Source: Lampropedia aestuarii (GTDB taxonomy: Bacteria; Pseudomonadota; Gammaproteobacteria; Burkholderiales; Burkholderiaceae_C). Taken from it: 64,000 nucleotides of DNA. The notes beneath the pieces were generated by a model. That model was given only the letters and a program-made list of their open reading frames with translations, was not told the origin of the DNA and did not search any database. Position 1 is the first letter of the stretch. Every line of letters starts with the position of its first letter. Both the position numbers and the translations under genes were made by a program. Location: positions 1-64,000 of the forward strand of contig NZ_SSWX01000011.1 of NCBI RefSeq assembly GCF_004803635.1. Direction: 5' to 3'. Below are positions 25,007 through 34,834 of the stretch, in pieces.

Positions 25007-26254
25007 TCAATCGTTGGGGCGGAACACCAAAATCGCCGAAGGGATTGCGCGTCCATTGTCCAGCGGCAGCTTCTGGGTTTTATCAATCGCGCGCAGCACC
25101 GCGTCATCCCAGGCTGCGTTACCACTGGATTTGGTGATGCGCCGCCCAATGACCCGGCCTGAACCATCCATGCGGACCTCGACCTCGGCGGCTGGGTTGC
25201 CAACGATGGCCGATGGGAAAATGATGTTGGGACGCACTGCCTGGCGCACTTGACCGCCCCAGCCTGCCGAAGGTCCAGAAGAGCGCTCGGCTGTGCCGGT
25301 CGCATTGCTTGCCCCAGTCGCGCCAGCCATGCCTTGGATGTTGGCCAGGTTCGCAGCGCGCCTGGCTTCGGCTTCGGCGGCTTCTTTTTTAGCTGCCTCA
25401 GCTGCGGCCTTTTTCTTGGCGGCTTCTTCCGCTGCTTTTTTCTTCGCAGCGTCTTCGGCAGCCTTTTTCTTGGCAGCTTCTTCTTCGGCTTTTTTCTTCT
25501 CGGCGGCCTCTTCAGCCGCCTTTTTCTTAGCAGCCTCCTCTTCGGCTTTTTTCTTCGCTGCTTCGTCTTCAGCTTTTTTCTTCGCTGCAGCCTCGTCTGC
25601 GGCCTTTTTCTTGGCGGCTTCCTCTTCCGCTTTTTTCTTCGCAGCCGCATCTGCAGCGGCCTTTTTCTTGGCAGCTTCTTCTTCGGCTTTTTTCTTCGCG
25701 GCAGCCTCTTCAGCGGCCTGTTGCTTGGCAGCGTCTTCTTCCGCTTTCTTCTTCGCGGCCGCTTCTTCTGCGGCTTTTTTCTTCGCTGCTTCTTGCTCTT
25801 GTTTCTTTTTCGCCGCCTCCAGTGCGAGCTGGCGCTTGCGCTCAGCCTCTTCGCGCTCTTTGCGTTCTTGCTCCAAGACCAGTTGCGGGTCAGGCTCAGG
25901 CGTCACCTCCGGCTCTGGCGGTGGTGGCGGAACTGGTGCAGGTGGTGGTGGCGGCGGTGGCTCTACCGGGGCAGGCGGAGGTGGCGGCGGCTCCACAGGC
26001 GCAGGCGCAGGGGTCGGCACCGGCGCTGGTGGTGGGGGCGGCGCAGTTTGCGCAGCAGCAGGCGCTGCTTCTTGCGGCAACTCAGACCACAGCTCCGCTT
26101 CCAGCACGGTATCAGTAGGTGGCTTCCAATTGACGCCCACCAATGCCCCAATCAAGCCCACATGGACCAACACAGCCAACGCGACAGCCCGCAACCGCAT
26201 TGGCGGCTGCGGTGGCAAAATCGGTTCGTTGTCTAAAGGAGGGAGTGCGGGCAT
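25007..26254 (-). CDS. tolA: Tol-Pal protein TolA
   Basis: The protein has 415 residues. TolA links TolQR in the inner membrane to Pal/TolB and drives outer-membrane constriction. One membrane segment (about 20-40: LRAVALAVLVHVGLIGALVGV) is followed by a proline-rich stretch (about 68-122, with PPPPPPAPV-type runs) and a long Lys/Ala/Glu helix (about 130-300) made of AAKKKAEEE-type repeats. The C-terminal domain (about 330-415) holds NIIFPSAIVGNPAAEVEVRMDGSG and the VLRAIDKTQKLPLDNG motif of TolA/TonB-like domains. It follows tolQ-tolR; tolB and pal are not next to it. Confidence 0.9.
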   Translation of the reverse strand: MPALPPLDNEPILPPQPPMRLRAVALAVLVHVGLIGALVGVNWKPPTDTVLEAELWSELPQEAAPAAAQTAPPPPPAPVPTPAPAPVEPPPPPPAPVEPPPPPPPAPVPPPPPEPEVTPEPDPQLVLEQERKEREEAERKRQLALEAAKKKQEQEAAKKKAAEEAAAKKKAEEDAAKQQAAEEAAAKKKAEEEAAKKKAAADAAAKKKAEEEAAKKKAADEAAAKKKAEDEAAKKKAEEEAAKKKAAEEAAEKKKAEEEAAKKKAAEDAAKKKAAEEAAKKKAAAEAAKKEAAEAEARRAANLANIQGMAGATGASNATGTAERSSGPSAGWGGQVRQAVRPNIIFPSAIVGNPAAEVEVRMDGSGRVIGRRITKSSGNAAWDDAVLRAIDKTQKLPLDNGRAIPSAILVFRPND

Positions 26255-26324
26255 GAAAATTTCAGAGAGTAAAAAGCCAATGCCAACGCCATGCGCGGGC
26301 GACTAGGAGCACAGATAAAAAGGC

Positions 26325-26765
26325 TTATTTTTGGTTCAGCAAAAAAGCCACGCGTTTGATTTGTGCTTCCTGCAGTGCCGTCAGGGCATTCATCACATAT
26401 TCATAACTGGCCTTGGAGTCACCGACGATGACAATCGCAAACTGCTCCTGGGTTTTGCCCTGCTCCAATTGCTGGGCTTGCCAGTCCTGGGCCAGTTGCT
26501 GCACTTGCTCAAGCGTCGCGGTCTGCTTGCTCTGCCCAGTCACTTCCCATTCGATTTTGCCCGTCGGGTCAACAAATACCCGCGCAGTTTCAGGCGGCGT
26601 TTGATCGGCCTTACCCACTGATGGCGCATTGATAACGCCAGGAGTGATCATGGGCGCGGTCACCATAAAAATGATCAGCAGCACCAGCATCACATCGATG
26701 AATGGCACCATATTGATTTCATTGACGGTGCGTCGGCCCCGCCCACGTCGTGTCAGACTCGCCAT
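26325..26765 (-). CDS. tolR: ExbD/TolR-type protein TolR
   Basis: The protein has 146 residues. A short cytoplasmic start (RRGRGRRTVNEINMVPFIDVMLVLLIIFMVTAPMI) includes the single membrane helix (about 19-40) with the proton-pathway Asp in FIDVMLV. The rest is periplasmic and ends ALQEAQIKRVAFLLNQK. It lies 39 bp after tolQ and before tolA. Confidence 0.94.
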   Translation of the reverse strand: MASLTRRGRGRRTVNEINMVPFIDVMLVLLIIFMVTAPMITPGVINAPSVGKADQTPPETARVFVDPTGKIEWEVTGQSKQTATLEQVQQLAQDWQAQQLEQGKTQEQFAIVIVGDSKASYEYVMNALTALQEAQIKRVAFLLNQK

Positions 26766-26804
26766 TGCAAGCTCCTACTGCTAAGTACAGTTCTGTGGCA
26801 GTGC

Positions 26805-27503
26805 TCAGTGGCCCGAGGCAGACTGCGTCGCGCCCAGATTTCGCTGCAAGATATTGGTGAATTCGTCGCCGAAAGTCTCCATGCGGATCGCTGTGCGATC
26901 GACTTCGCGGCTAAAGCGGTTGTATGCGATGACTGCCGGAATCGCCGTGAACAAGCCCATTGCAGTCGCAACCAGCGCCTCGGCAATACCTGGGGCAACC
27001 GTAGCCAGCGAGATTTGCTCCATGCTGGCAAAGCCAGTAAAGGCATGCATGATGCCCCAGACGGTACCAAACAGGCCGACATACGGGGAAATAGAGCCTA
27101 CTGTGCCAAGAAAGGACAGGCCATTCTCCAAGGCATCCATTTCACGGTTGAAGCTGGCCATCATCGCGCGGCGCGAACCATCGAGCAAGGTATTGGCGTT
27201 GTGGATCTGGCGTTCGCGCAGTTTATGAAACTCACGCATACCGTTGGCAAACATGCGTTCGAGGGGCCCCGATGTGCGCGCATTTTGTACGGCGGCGGTG
27301 TAGAGATCATTCAGGCTTGCGCCGGACCAAAAGTCCTCTTCAAACTCGCCATTGAGTTTGCGCGCATCTTTGAGCAGTGAGGACTTCTTAAAGATGGTGG
27401 CCCAGCTCGCGATCGAGCCAACGACCAAAATCAGCATCACTACCTGTACCACCCAACTGGCGTTGAGGATCAGGTACGTTATCGACATGTCTTGTGTGTT
27501 CAT
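26805..27503 (-). CDS. tolQ: MotA/TolQ/ExbB proton channel protein TolQ
   Basis: The protein has 232 residues with three membrane segments (about 12-36, 136-160, 168-190). LSFLGTVGSISPYVGLFGTVWGIMHAF and TVAPGIAEALVATAMGLFTAIPAVIAYNRF are diagnostic. With TolR it turns the proton gradient into motion of TolA. Its ATG overlaps the stop of the ybgC-like thioesterase (ATGA), the usual ybgC-tolQ link. Confidence 0.95.
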   Translation of the reverse strand: MNTQDMSITYLILNASWVVQVVMLILVVGSIASWATIFKKSSLLKDARKLNGEFEEDFWSGASLNDLYTAAVQNARTSGPLERMFANGMREFHKLRERQIHNANTLLDGSRRAMMASFNREMDALENGLSFLGTVGSISPYVGLFGTVWGIMHAFTGFASMEQISLATVAPGIAEALVATAMGLFTAIPAVIAYNRFSREVDRTAIRMETFGDEFTNILQRNLGATQSASGH

Positions 27504-27928
27504 AAGAACAAATTGTGTACGTTTTCAGGAATTCGACCGGCACGAACCGTTTGACTATCTACCCAACCAATGCGCACTTGGGCATCGCACAGTAGTGTGC
27601 CACTTTCTGAGCCACTGTCCGTGCGAAAAACTTGCTGATTCATGGTCATTGAGGCCCGGCCGCGGGCTGACACCGAGGCCGTGACCCATAAGCAATCATC
27701 CAACTTGGCAGGCAGCACATAGCGCAAAGCAAGATTGGTTACGACAAACATACCGCCCAATTGTTCCCGCGCCTGCTGCTGCCCAAGGCCTTTGCTGCGT
27801 AACCATTCGCTACGCGCGCGCTCCATGAACTTGATGTAGTTGGCGTGGTAGACAATGCCGCCGGCATCCGTGTCCTCCCAATACACCCGCACATGCATTC
27901 CATACTGCGGCTTCTGCAATTCCTGCAT
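27500..27928 (-). CDS. ybgC: YbgC-type acyl-CoA thioesterase
   Basis: The protein has 142 residues from ATG 27928 (GGAGGGTGACAGCG upstream). A hot-dog thioesterase: VRVYWEDTDAGGIVYHANYIKFMERARSEWL contains the catalytic Asp of EDTDAGG. It heads the tol operon as in most proteobacteria, where it associates with phospholipid synthesis at the inner membrane. The stop overlaps tolQ. Confidence 0.93.
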   Translation of the reverse strand: MQELQKPQYGMHVRVYWEDTDAGGIVYHANYIKFMERARSEWLRSKGLGQQQAREQLGGMFVVTNLALRYVLPAKLDDCLWVTASVSARGRASMTMNQQVFRTDSGSESGTLLCDAQVRIGWVDSQTVRAGRIPENVHNLFL

Positions 27929-28111
27929 CGCTGTCACCCTCCTTTGACCTGCCAGCTGCCAGCCAGCACCCAAGGCCACAAAGCCCTGATTTTAGTGAGA
28001 TTTGAACCCATGCATCGCTGCAGCAAGCCGCAATAGCATTGATCATTAACGATTGAGCACAGCACAAGGCTGACATCGCGCTTGCATGGCTGCATGCCGA
28101 GCCAAAAAATA

Positions 28112-28145
28112 GGCAAAAAAATAACCCACCAATGGCGGGTTATTT
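28112..28145 (-). terminator. Rho-independent terminator of the cyo operon
   Basis: AATAACCC-ACC-AAT-GGC-GGGTTATT with T-runs on both sides (plus TTTTC, minus TTTTTT). It lies 28 bp beyond the cyoD stop. Confidence 0.85.
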
Positions 28146-28171
28146 TCAACTGGCCTGAATCAACAGCCCAA

Positions 28172-28570
28172 TTATTTTGGTGCGTTCAGATCAGAGATGC
28201 TCGGCGGCACAAATGCCGGTGCGTTCATGCCATGCGGCATCATGTGCTCTTCCAAGTTGCGCATTACCCAGATCGAGCCGGCCACAGCAATGACCAGAGT
28301 GAGAATGGTGAAAAGCAGCGCCATCATCGACCAGCCGCCTTCGGTATTAGGCTTCATGTGCAGGAAGTAAACCACATGCACAATGACCTGCACCACGGCA
28401 AAGGCCAGAATCCAGCCTACGGTAGCAGCGCGGCTCTCAAGCACATCGCCCATCACCAGCCAAAAAGGGATGACAGTCAGGATGACGGCCAAAACGAAGC
28501 CAATGACGTAATCCTTCAGCGTACCGTGTGGTGCGCCGCCGTCAGAATGATCGTGGTGGTGTTGGCTCAT
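28172..28570 (-). CDS. cyoD: Cytochrome bo3 ubiquinol oxidase subunit IV
   Basis: The protein has 132 residues from ATG 28570, which overlaps the cyoC stop (ATGA). A His-rich start (MSQHHHDHSDGG) is followed by TLKDYVIGFVLAVILTVIPFWLVM and two more helices with VHVVYFLHMKPNTEGGW, the family signature. A small membrane subunit of the quinol oxidase, last gene of the operon. The C-terminus is longer than in E. coli. cyoE, which usually follows, is absent. Confidence 0.93.
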   Translation of the reverse strand: MSQHHHDHSDGGAPHGTLKDYVIGFVLAVILTVIPFWLVMGDVLESRAATVGWILAFAVVQVIVHVVYFLHMKPNTEGGWSMMALLFTILTLVIAVAGSIWVMRNLEEHMMPHGMNAPAFVPPSISDLNAPK

Positions 28571-29217
28571 CCTACGACTCCAATCAGATAAACATAAGAA
28601 AACACAATGATCCAGATCACGTCCAAGAAGTGCCAGAACATCGACAGGCACATCAGGCGGCGTTGGTTGGCCGCATTCAAGCGGTGTTTACGCAGTTGAA
28701 ACACCAGCACTACCAGCCAGATGATACCGAATGTGACGTGCAAGCCGTGCGTGCCGACCAAGGTGAAGAAGGCCGACAAGAAGGCACTGCGCTGTGGTGT
28801 CGCACCCAAGTGGATCAAGTGCTGAAATTCGTAAATTTCAATGGCCAGGAAGGCCAGACCAAACACCGCCGTGATCAGCAACCAACGAATCGTGCCAGCC
28901 ACATTGCCCTTGTAGGACTGCAGCATCGCAAAACCGAAGGTGATCGACGAGAACAACAGCATGAAGGTGTTGACCAGAATCAGCTTCAGATCAAACAAGT
29001 CGGCGGGCGAAGGACCTGCCGCATAGCTGCGACCGAGCACCGCATACACAGCGAACAAGATTGCAAAGATGAGGCAATCGCTCATCAAATAAATCCAGAA
29101 GCCGATGCCTGTGGTGTTGTTGGTGTGTCCGTGGCCATCGTCGTGGCCATGGTGTGCATCTTCTTTGACGAAGAATTCGCGCTGCCCTGCCGGCGCGTGT
29201 ACTGTAGTTACTGACAT
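28567..29217 (-). CDS. cyoC: Cytochrome bo3 ubiquinol oxidase subunit III
   Basis: The protein has 216 residues. A His/Asp-rich cytoplasmic start (KEDAHHGHDDGHGH) precedes five membrane segments. Seen: GFWIYLMSDCLIFAILFAVYAVL, the conserved Glu in FLAIEIYEFQHLI and TLVGTHGLHVTFGIIW, all typical of CyoC. It stabilises the core oxidase. 21 bp after cyoB. Confidence 0.95.
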   Translation of the reverse strand: MSVTTVHAPAGQREFFVKEDAHHGHDDGHGHTNNTTGIGFWIYLMSDCLIFAILFAVYAVLGRSYAAGPSPADLFDLKLILVNTFMLLFSSITFGFAMLQSYKGNVAGTIRWLLITAVFGLAFLAIEIYEFQHLIHLGATPQRSAFLSAFFTLVGTHGLHVTFGIIWLVVLVFQLRKHRLNAANQRRLMCLSMFWHFLDVIWIIVFSYVYLIGVVG

Positions 29218-29238
29218 GTATTCGTCACTCCGTGCAGA

Positions 29239-31266
29239 TCAAGTTCTAGCGCTGGCAGCAAGCTGCTGTGTGCGCGCATCTTCAATACCTTGCACCTCTT
29301 CGGCCGGAATGTAGTAATCACGGTCGTAGTTGAAGGTGTGGTAAATCGAAACACCAATAAGGGCCACGAAAGAGGCGATTGCCAGCCACCAGATGTAGAA
29401 GATCATCGCCATGCCCAGCACAATGCTGATCACGCTCAGCGCCACCCCCATGCCCGTGTATTTAGGCATGTGAATTGGCACAAAATCAGTCACAGGACGC
29501 ACAGCGCGGTGTTTTTTCATATCCCACCAGGCATCAATTTCGTGCACGACAGGTGTGAACGCAAAGTTGTATGCAGGCGGTGGAGAGGAAGTCGCCCACT
29601 CCAAAGTGCGGCCATCGCCCCACGAATCACCAGTCAGGTCACGTGTTTTCTCGCGTTGCAAGTAACCGACCACAATCGACAGCACAAAGGCCAAGATACC
29701 TGCGCCAACCAGCAAACCACCGATCAGGGCAACCACAAAGTACGGTTGCAAAGACGCATCTTCGAACTGGCTCAAACGGCGTGTCACGCCCATCAGGCCC
29801 ATGATGTACAACGGTGTAAAGGCCACCCAGAAACCGATAAACCAGCACCAGAAGGACACTTTGCCCCAGAAGTCGTTCATTTTGTAGCCGAATGCTTTGG
29901 GGAACCAGAAGGTCAAGCCCGCAAAGATACCGAACACGACGCCACCGATGATGGTGTTGTGGAAGTGAGCCACCAGGAACAAGCTGTTGTGCAGCACGAA
30001 GTCTGCAGCAGGAATCGCCAGCATCACACCGGTCATACCACCGATTGCGAAGGTCACCATGAAACCGATGGTCCAGTACATAGGTACTTCAAGACGCACG
30101 CGGCCTTTGTACATGGTAAACAACCAGTTGAAGATCTTCGCGCCAGTCGGAATCGAGATGATCATCGTCGCTATACCAAAGAAGGCATTGACGTTGGCCC
30201 CCGCCCCCATCGTAAAGAAGTGGTGCAACCAGACCAGGTACGACAAAACGGTGATCGCCAGCGTTGCCACGACCATGGTGGTGTAACCAAACAGGCGCTT
30301 CTTGGTAAAGACAGGAACGATTTCAGAGAAGATACCGAAAGCAGGCAAGACCAGAATGTAGACCTCAGGGTGGCCCCAGATCCAGATCAGGTTCACATAC
30401 AACATGGCACTTCCGCCCAGCTGTGCAGTGAAGAAGTTGGTGCCCAGGTAGCGGTCCAATGTCAGCAGCACCAAGGTGGCTGTCAAGATTGGGAAAGTCG
30501 CCACAATCAGCATGTTGGTGCAGAAAGCCGTCCATGTGAAGATAGGCATTTTCATCATGGTCATGCCTGGCGCGCGCATGCGGATGATGGTCACCAACAT
30601 GTTGATACCAGACAGTGTCGTGCCCACACCGGCAATATTGAGAGACCACAAGTAGTAGTCAACCCCGGTGCCCGGACTGTAGTCAATGCCCGATAAAGGC
30701 GGATATGCCAACCAACCAGTTTGTGCGAACTCACCAATAAACAAGGAGATCATCACCAACACCGCACCGGCAGTGGTCATCCAGAAACTGAAGTTATTCA
30801 GGAACGGGAAGGCCACGTCGCGCGCACCAATTTGCAATGGCACCAGGTAGTTGAAGAAGGCAGTCACCATGGGCATCGCGACAAAGAAGATCATGATGAC
30901 CGCATGCACGGTAAACACCTGATCGTAGTGATGGGCATTCAAATAGCCTTCACCACCCCCTGAAGAAATAGCCTGCTGCAAACGCATCATCAAGGCGTCG
31001 GCAAAGCCGCGCAGCAACATCACAATACCCAATATGGCGTACATGATGCCGATTTTCTTGTGGTCGATGGTTGTGAACCATTCTTTCCACAAATAGCCCC
31101 ACAGGCGGTATTTGGTGATCAGTCCAAGCAGCACCAAGCCACCCAGCATCACACCGATAAAAGTCGCCATCACCACCGGCTCTTTGAGCATCGGGAATGT
31201 CACGTGATCAAACGTCACGCGCCCAAGCAGTGGGCTTACGGTTTCATTAAAAAAAGCAGCTGACAT
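29239..31266 (-). CDS. cyoB: Cytochrome bo3 ubiquinol oxidase subunit I
   Basis: The protein has 675 residues with about fifteen membrane helices. It oxidises ubiquinol and reduces oxygen to water while pumping protons. Heme and copper ligands are visible: [27 protein letters not shown] (CuB His and the cross-linked Tyr), [10 protein letters not shown] (two CuB His) and HFHNTIIGG (heme His). [16 protein letters not shown] is the quinol-oxidase form. 17 bp after cyoA. Confidence 0.97.
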   Translation of the reverse strand: MSAAFFNETVSPLLGRVTFDHVTFPMLKEPVVMATFIGVMLGGLVLLGLITKYRLWGYLWKEWFTTIDHKKIGIMYAILGIVMLLRGFADALMMRLQQAISSGGGEGYLNAHHYDQVFTVHAVIMIFFVAMPMVTAFFNYLVPLQIGARDVAFPFLNNFSFWMTTAGAVLVMISLFIGEFAQTGWLAYPPLSGIDYSPGTGVDYYLWSLNIAGVGTTLSGINMLVTIIRMRAPGMTMMKMPIFTWTAFCTNMLIVATFPILTATLVLLTLDRYLGTNFFTAQLGGSAMLYVNLIWIWGHPEVYILVLPAFGIFSEIVPVFTKKRLFGYTTMVVATLAITVLSYLVWLHHFFTMGAGANVNAFFGIATMIISIPTGAKIFNWLFTMYKGRVRLEVPMYWTIGFMVTFAIGGMTGVMLAIPAADFVLHNSLFLVAHFHNTIIGGVVFGIFAGLTFWFPKAFGYKMNDFWGKVSFWCWFIGFWVAFTPLYIMGLMGVTRRLSQFEDASLQPYFVVALIGGLLVGAGILAFVLSIVVGYLQREKTRDLTGDSWGDGRTLEWATSSPPPAYNFAFTPVVHEIDAWWDMKKHRAVRPVTDFVPIHMPKYTGMGVALSVISIVLGMAMIFYIWWLAIASFVALIGVSIYHTFNYDRDYYIPAEEVQGIEDARTQQLAASART

Positions 31267-31283
31267 TGTTCAATATTCCAGTA

Positions 31284-32534
31284 TCAGAGTGCGGTTGAAA
31301 CAGCACCCGTATTGGCACTGAGCTTTTGTGTAGACAAGGTGGCTGCCTCGTCTTTGTTGTTAGCCGTCTCAAACGGGGAATTCGAGAGGTCAGCCGTCGT
31401 CGTATTCGGTGTGCACACAAACATACCTGGAACAATGCCTGAGAACTGCACCAGATCCAATTGTGTTTTCAATGTACGGCGGCTGTCATAGCGCAGACGC
31501 TTGTAGTTATCCAGGCTGTCAACACCACCACCACCGGCTGTGTCAATGGCCATCATCTCGTCCATGCACATCGTGCCAGGACGGACACACAAATTCAGGA
31601 TTGCGTAGTACAGCCCATCTTCGACCGAGGAGTAATGGCGTGTACCGAAGTACTGCACGAAGCCGCGCTCGTCTGGCTGATCAGCCACGTCCAGTGCCAA
31701 ATACTCTTGGCGGTCCAATGCCTGTGGTGACTGGCGTACTTTTTCAACCCATTGATCAAAGCCTTGCTGGCTCAGACCGCTGAAGTTGAAGTGCATTTGG
31801 TTAAAGCCCCAGCCGGTGTAGTTCGCAGAAAAGCCCTTGTAGACGCCTTCCTTGTTCATAACCGCATGCATTTGGGTTTTCATACCTGGCATGGCATAAA
31901 TCTGACCAGCCAATGCAGGAATGTAGAACGAGTTCATCGAAGAGACAGAAGTCAGCTTGAACTCAATCGGCACGTTGATTGGTGCGGCCAGCTCATTGAC
32001 AGTCGCAATGCCGTAATCTGGGTAAATGAACAACCATTTCCAGTCCAGTGCAGCGACTTCCACGCGCAGAGGCTTGACCTCAACCACTTCTTCATTTTTA
32101 CGACCTGGATCAATCACGGCCACCGTCATGCGCTTGACCGGACCGAGTTTTTCTTCGTAACCGGCAATGGCCACATCAGTATCGATGCGAGCCAGTGGGC
32201 GATACGGATCGAGCAAGTGCGTCGAACCCCAAGTCACCAACGCCAACACGATGATCATCAAAATCGGCACGCCCCAGATAAACACTTCCAACTTGTTGGA
32301 GTGGTAGAAGTCTGGGTCATATTCCGCATTGGCCGACGCACGGTATTTCCACGCGTAGTACAGGGTTGCGAAGATCACCGGAACAATGATCAAGAGCATC
32401 AAGTACACGGAGAACATCAGCAAATTACTTTGCTGCTGTGCTACGTAGCCAGAAGGGTTGATCACCGTCCAATTACAGCCAGACAGCAGCGCACTTGCTG
32501 CCGCAGCCGTTGCAAGGGGTATCGTTTTTTTCAT
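31284..32534 (-). CDS. cyoA: Cytochrome bo3 ubiquinol oxidase subunit II
   Basis: The protein has 416 residues from ATG 32534 (GAGGTGTGC before it); CyoA of E. coli is about 315. The lipoprotein signal ends LLSGC (Cys20), then two membrane helices (about 38-60 and 85-108), then a periplasmic cupredoxin domain without CuA ligands, as in quinol oxidases (ASANAEYDPDFYHSN, DWKWLFIYPDYGIA, FKLTSVSSMNSFYIPALAGQIYAMPGM). The last 100 residues are an extension, partly hydrophilic, with acidic/Thr-rich end. First gene of cyoABCD. Confidence 0.95.
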   Translation of the reverse strand: MKKTIPLATAAAASALLSGCNWTVINPSGYVAQQQSNLLMFSVYLMLLIIVPVIFATLYYAWKYRASANAEYDPDFYHSNKLEVFIWGVPILMIIVLALVTWGSTHLLDPYRPLARIDTDVAIAGYEEKLGPVKRMTVAVIDPGRKNEEVVEVKPLRVEVAALDWKWLFIYPDYGIATVNELAAPINVPIEFKLTSVSSMNSFYIPALAGQIYAMPGMKTQMHAVMNKEGVYKGFSANYTGWGFNQMHFNFSGLSQQGFDQWVEKVRQSPQALDRQEYLALDVADQPDERGFVQYFGTRHYSSVEDGLYYAILNLCVRPGTMCMDEMMAIDTAGGGGVDSLDNYKRLRYDSRRTLKTQLDLVQFSGIVPGMFVCTPNTTTADLSNSPFETANNKDEAATLSTQKLSANTGAVSTAL

Positions 32535-32889
32535 GCACACCTCAAGAGAAGATATTCCCAACAAAACAAGCCAATGCGATTGCCTTTGCATGCGATGCGC
32601 ATCCAAAGCCAAAGTGACGAACCATTGGATCAATGCTCTACATACAAGGGCGTGCTGTGCATGCGCACTGCTGCCCATAATCTGCGCGCAAGCGCAGACC
32701 ATAGCAAAAGCCAAACTGGCCTGATGGAAAGTCAGGCCGAATTCTATCCCGTTTCATTGAACTTTTGATGGCTCAGGCACTCAGCGCCGACCACCATGCA
32801 GCGATTGTATATTTCAGTCATTACTGAAATTCATGTTCACTGCGTCCCCAACACCATACACGCTGCGGCGAATCAGCCACACCCATGCA

Positions 32890-32926
32890 CAAACGCCATT
32901 CAAATATATTTTCAAATGGCGTTGTT
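32890..32926 (-). terminator. Hairpin downstream of typA
   Basis: AACGCCATT...AATGGCGTT with an AT-rich loop, 40 bp beyond the typA stop. The minus-strand T-run is short, and the plus strand is better supplied with T, so efficiency is uncertain. Confidence 0.6.
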
Positions 32927-32966
32927 TTTGGGTTGTAGCTGAAAGCGCAACCCTGGCAATAACCCA

Positions 32967-34799
32967 TCAAGCTAGTGCGGCATTTTTAGCGCGCTTGCGG
33001 TCACTTTCTTTCAGGTGGCGTTTGCGCAGACGGATCGATGTGGGCGTGATTTCAACCAGCTCATCGTCATCAATGAATTCCACTGCATATTCCAGCGACA
33101 AATCGATTGGTGGCGTGATTTTGATCGCATCTTCCTTGCCACTGACGCGGAAGTTGGTCAGCTGTTTGGTACGCGTGGCGTTCACGACCAGGTCGTTGTC
33201 ACGGCTATGGATACCAACGATCATGCCTTCATAGACTGGGTCACCGGCTTTGACGAACATGCGACCACGGTCATCGAGTTTGCCCAGCGCGTACGTGAAA
33301 ATCTCGCCGTCGTCCATCGAGATCAGCACGCCGTTTTTACGACCACCGATTTCACCGGCATAGGCCTCGTAGCCATCGAAAATATTGGAAATCAAACCGG
33401 AGCCACGGGTCAGGTTCAAGAACTCGTTGGTGAAACCAATCAGGCCACGTGCAGGGATACGGTACTCCAGACGGACACGGCCGCGGCCGTCAGCCTCCAT
33501 GTTCACCAATTCGCCTTTGCGCTCGCCAAGGGCCTGCATCACGCCGCCCTGGTGGCCTTCTTCGATGTCAGCAGTCACCATCTCGAATGGCTCATGGGTT
33601 TCACCATTGACCTCACGGAACACCACGCGTGGCTTGGAGACGGCCAGTTCGTAGCCTTCGCGGCGCATTTCTTCCAGCAAAATGGTCAAATGCAATTCAC
33701 CACGGCCTGAGACTTCAAAGATACCGTCTTCGTCGGTTTCCTTGACACGCAGCGCCACGTTGGAGCGCAACTCTTTTTGCAGGCGATCCCAGATTTGACG
33801 GCTGGTCACAAACTTGCCTTCACGACCTGCCAATGGGCTGGTGTTCACGCAGAAGTTCATCGTCAGCGTTGGCTCGTCGATCTTGAGCATGGGCATCGGT
33901 TGTGGATTGGCGATGTCGGTGACAGTCTCACCAATACCGATATTTTCGATGCCGTTGATCAGCACGATATCGCTCGGGCCCGCTTCAGTCGCTTGCACAC
34001 GGTCCAACCCCTGAAAGGTCAAGACCTGGTTCACACGGCCTTTGTAAGTGCCACCGTCCACGCCTTTGGCAATCAGCACGTCCATGCCGGGCTTGAGTGT
34101 GCCCTGAGTGATACGGCCCACACCGATACGGCCAACAAAGGTCGAGTAGTCCAGCGCCGAGACTTGCAATTGCAATGGTGCAGTGGCGTCGCCTTTCACG
34201 GAAGGCACATGGCGCAAAATAGTGTCAAACAGCGGCGCCATGTCGGTGCCCCACTTTTCACCAGGCGTGCCTTCTTCCAGCGCTGACCAGCCATTGATAC
34301 CGGAGGCATACACCACTGGGAAGTCCAGCTGCTCGTCAGTTGCGCCCAGCTTGTCGAACAAGTCAAACGCGGCGTTGACCACTTTGTCTGGATTCGCGCC
34401 TGGCTTGTCAACCTTGTTGACCACGACGATTGGCTTCAAGCCCAGAGCCAAAGCTTTTTTCGTCACGAAGCGCGTTTGTGGCATTGGGCCTTCTTGTGCG
34501 TCGATCAGCAACACGACACCGTCAACCATCGACAGCGCACGCTCTACTTCACCACCAAAGTCCGCGTGACCAGGTGTGTCCAGGATGTTGATGTGCGTCC
34601 CCTTCCAGTTGGCCGCGCAGTTTTTGGCCAAAATGGTAATACCACGTTCACGCTCAATGGCGTTGTTGTCCATCACCGTGTCGACCACTTTTTCGTGCTC
34701 TTCAAACGTGCCGCTTTGGCGCAGCAATTGGTCAACCATGGTGGTCTTTCCATGGTCAACGTGGGCAATGATGGCAATGTTGCGAATTTCTTTAGTCAT
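32967..34799 (-). CDS. typA: Ribosome-associated translational GTPase TypA/BipA
   Basis: The protein has 610 residues, full length. G1 AHVDHGKTTMVDQLL (12-26), G2 ERERGITI, G3 DTPGHADFGGEV, G4 VVNKVDKPGA are intact, followed by EF-Tu-like domain 2 and domains III/V, and the TypA-specific C-terminal domain (GLIGFTNEFLNLTRGSGLISNIFDGYEAYAGEI). TypA helps ribosome assembly under stress. It lies 35 bp after truB, so it may be the tail of the rimP-truB unit. Confidence 0.96.
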   Translation of the reverse strand: MTKEIRNIAIIAHVDHGKTTMVDQLLRQSGTFEEHEKVVDTVMDNNAIERERGITILAKNCAANWKGTHINILDTPGHADFGGEVERALSMVDGVVLLIDAQEGPMPQTRFVTKKALALGLKPIVVVNKVDKPGANPDKVVNAAFDLFDKLGATDEQLDFPVVYASGINGWSALEEGTPGEKWGTDMAPLFDTILRHVPSVKGDATAPLQLQVSALDYSTFVGRIGVGRITQGTLKPGMDVLIAKGVDGGTYKGRVNQVLTFQGLDRVQATEAGPSDIVLINGIENIGIGETVTDIANPQPMPMLKIDEPTLTMNFCVNTSPLAGREGKFVTSRQIWDRLQKELRSNVALRVKETDEDGIFEVSGRGELHLTILLEEMRREGYELAVSKPRVVFREVNGETHEPFEMVTADIEEGHQGGVMQALGERKGELVNMEADGRGRVRLEYRIPARGLIGFTNEFLNLTRGSGLISNIFDGYEAYAGEIGGRKNGVLISMDDGEIFTYALGKLDDRGRMFVKAGDPVYEGMIVGIHSRDNDLVVNATRTKQLTNFRVSGKEDAIKITPPIDLSLEYAVEFIDDDELVEITPTSIRLRKRHLKESDRKRAKNAALA

Positions 34800-34834
34800 G
34801 GTCGTCTTTGGAAAAATCTAAAAATTGAAACTGT

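Noticed and set aside
25250-26306. Long plus-strand frames opposite tolA
   Set aside because: They mirror the Lys/Ala/Glu repeat and proline-rich parts of tolA and have no family features.
29290-30696. Very long plus-strand frame opposite cyoB
   Set aside because: It is the complement of a well-supported membrane protein gene; composition is His/Gln/Arg-rich as expected of antisense translation.
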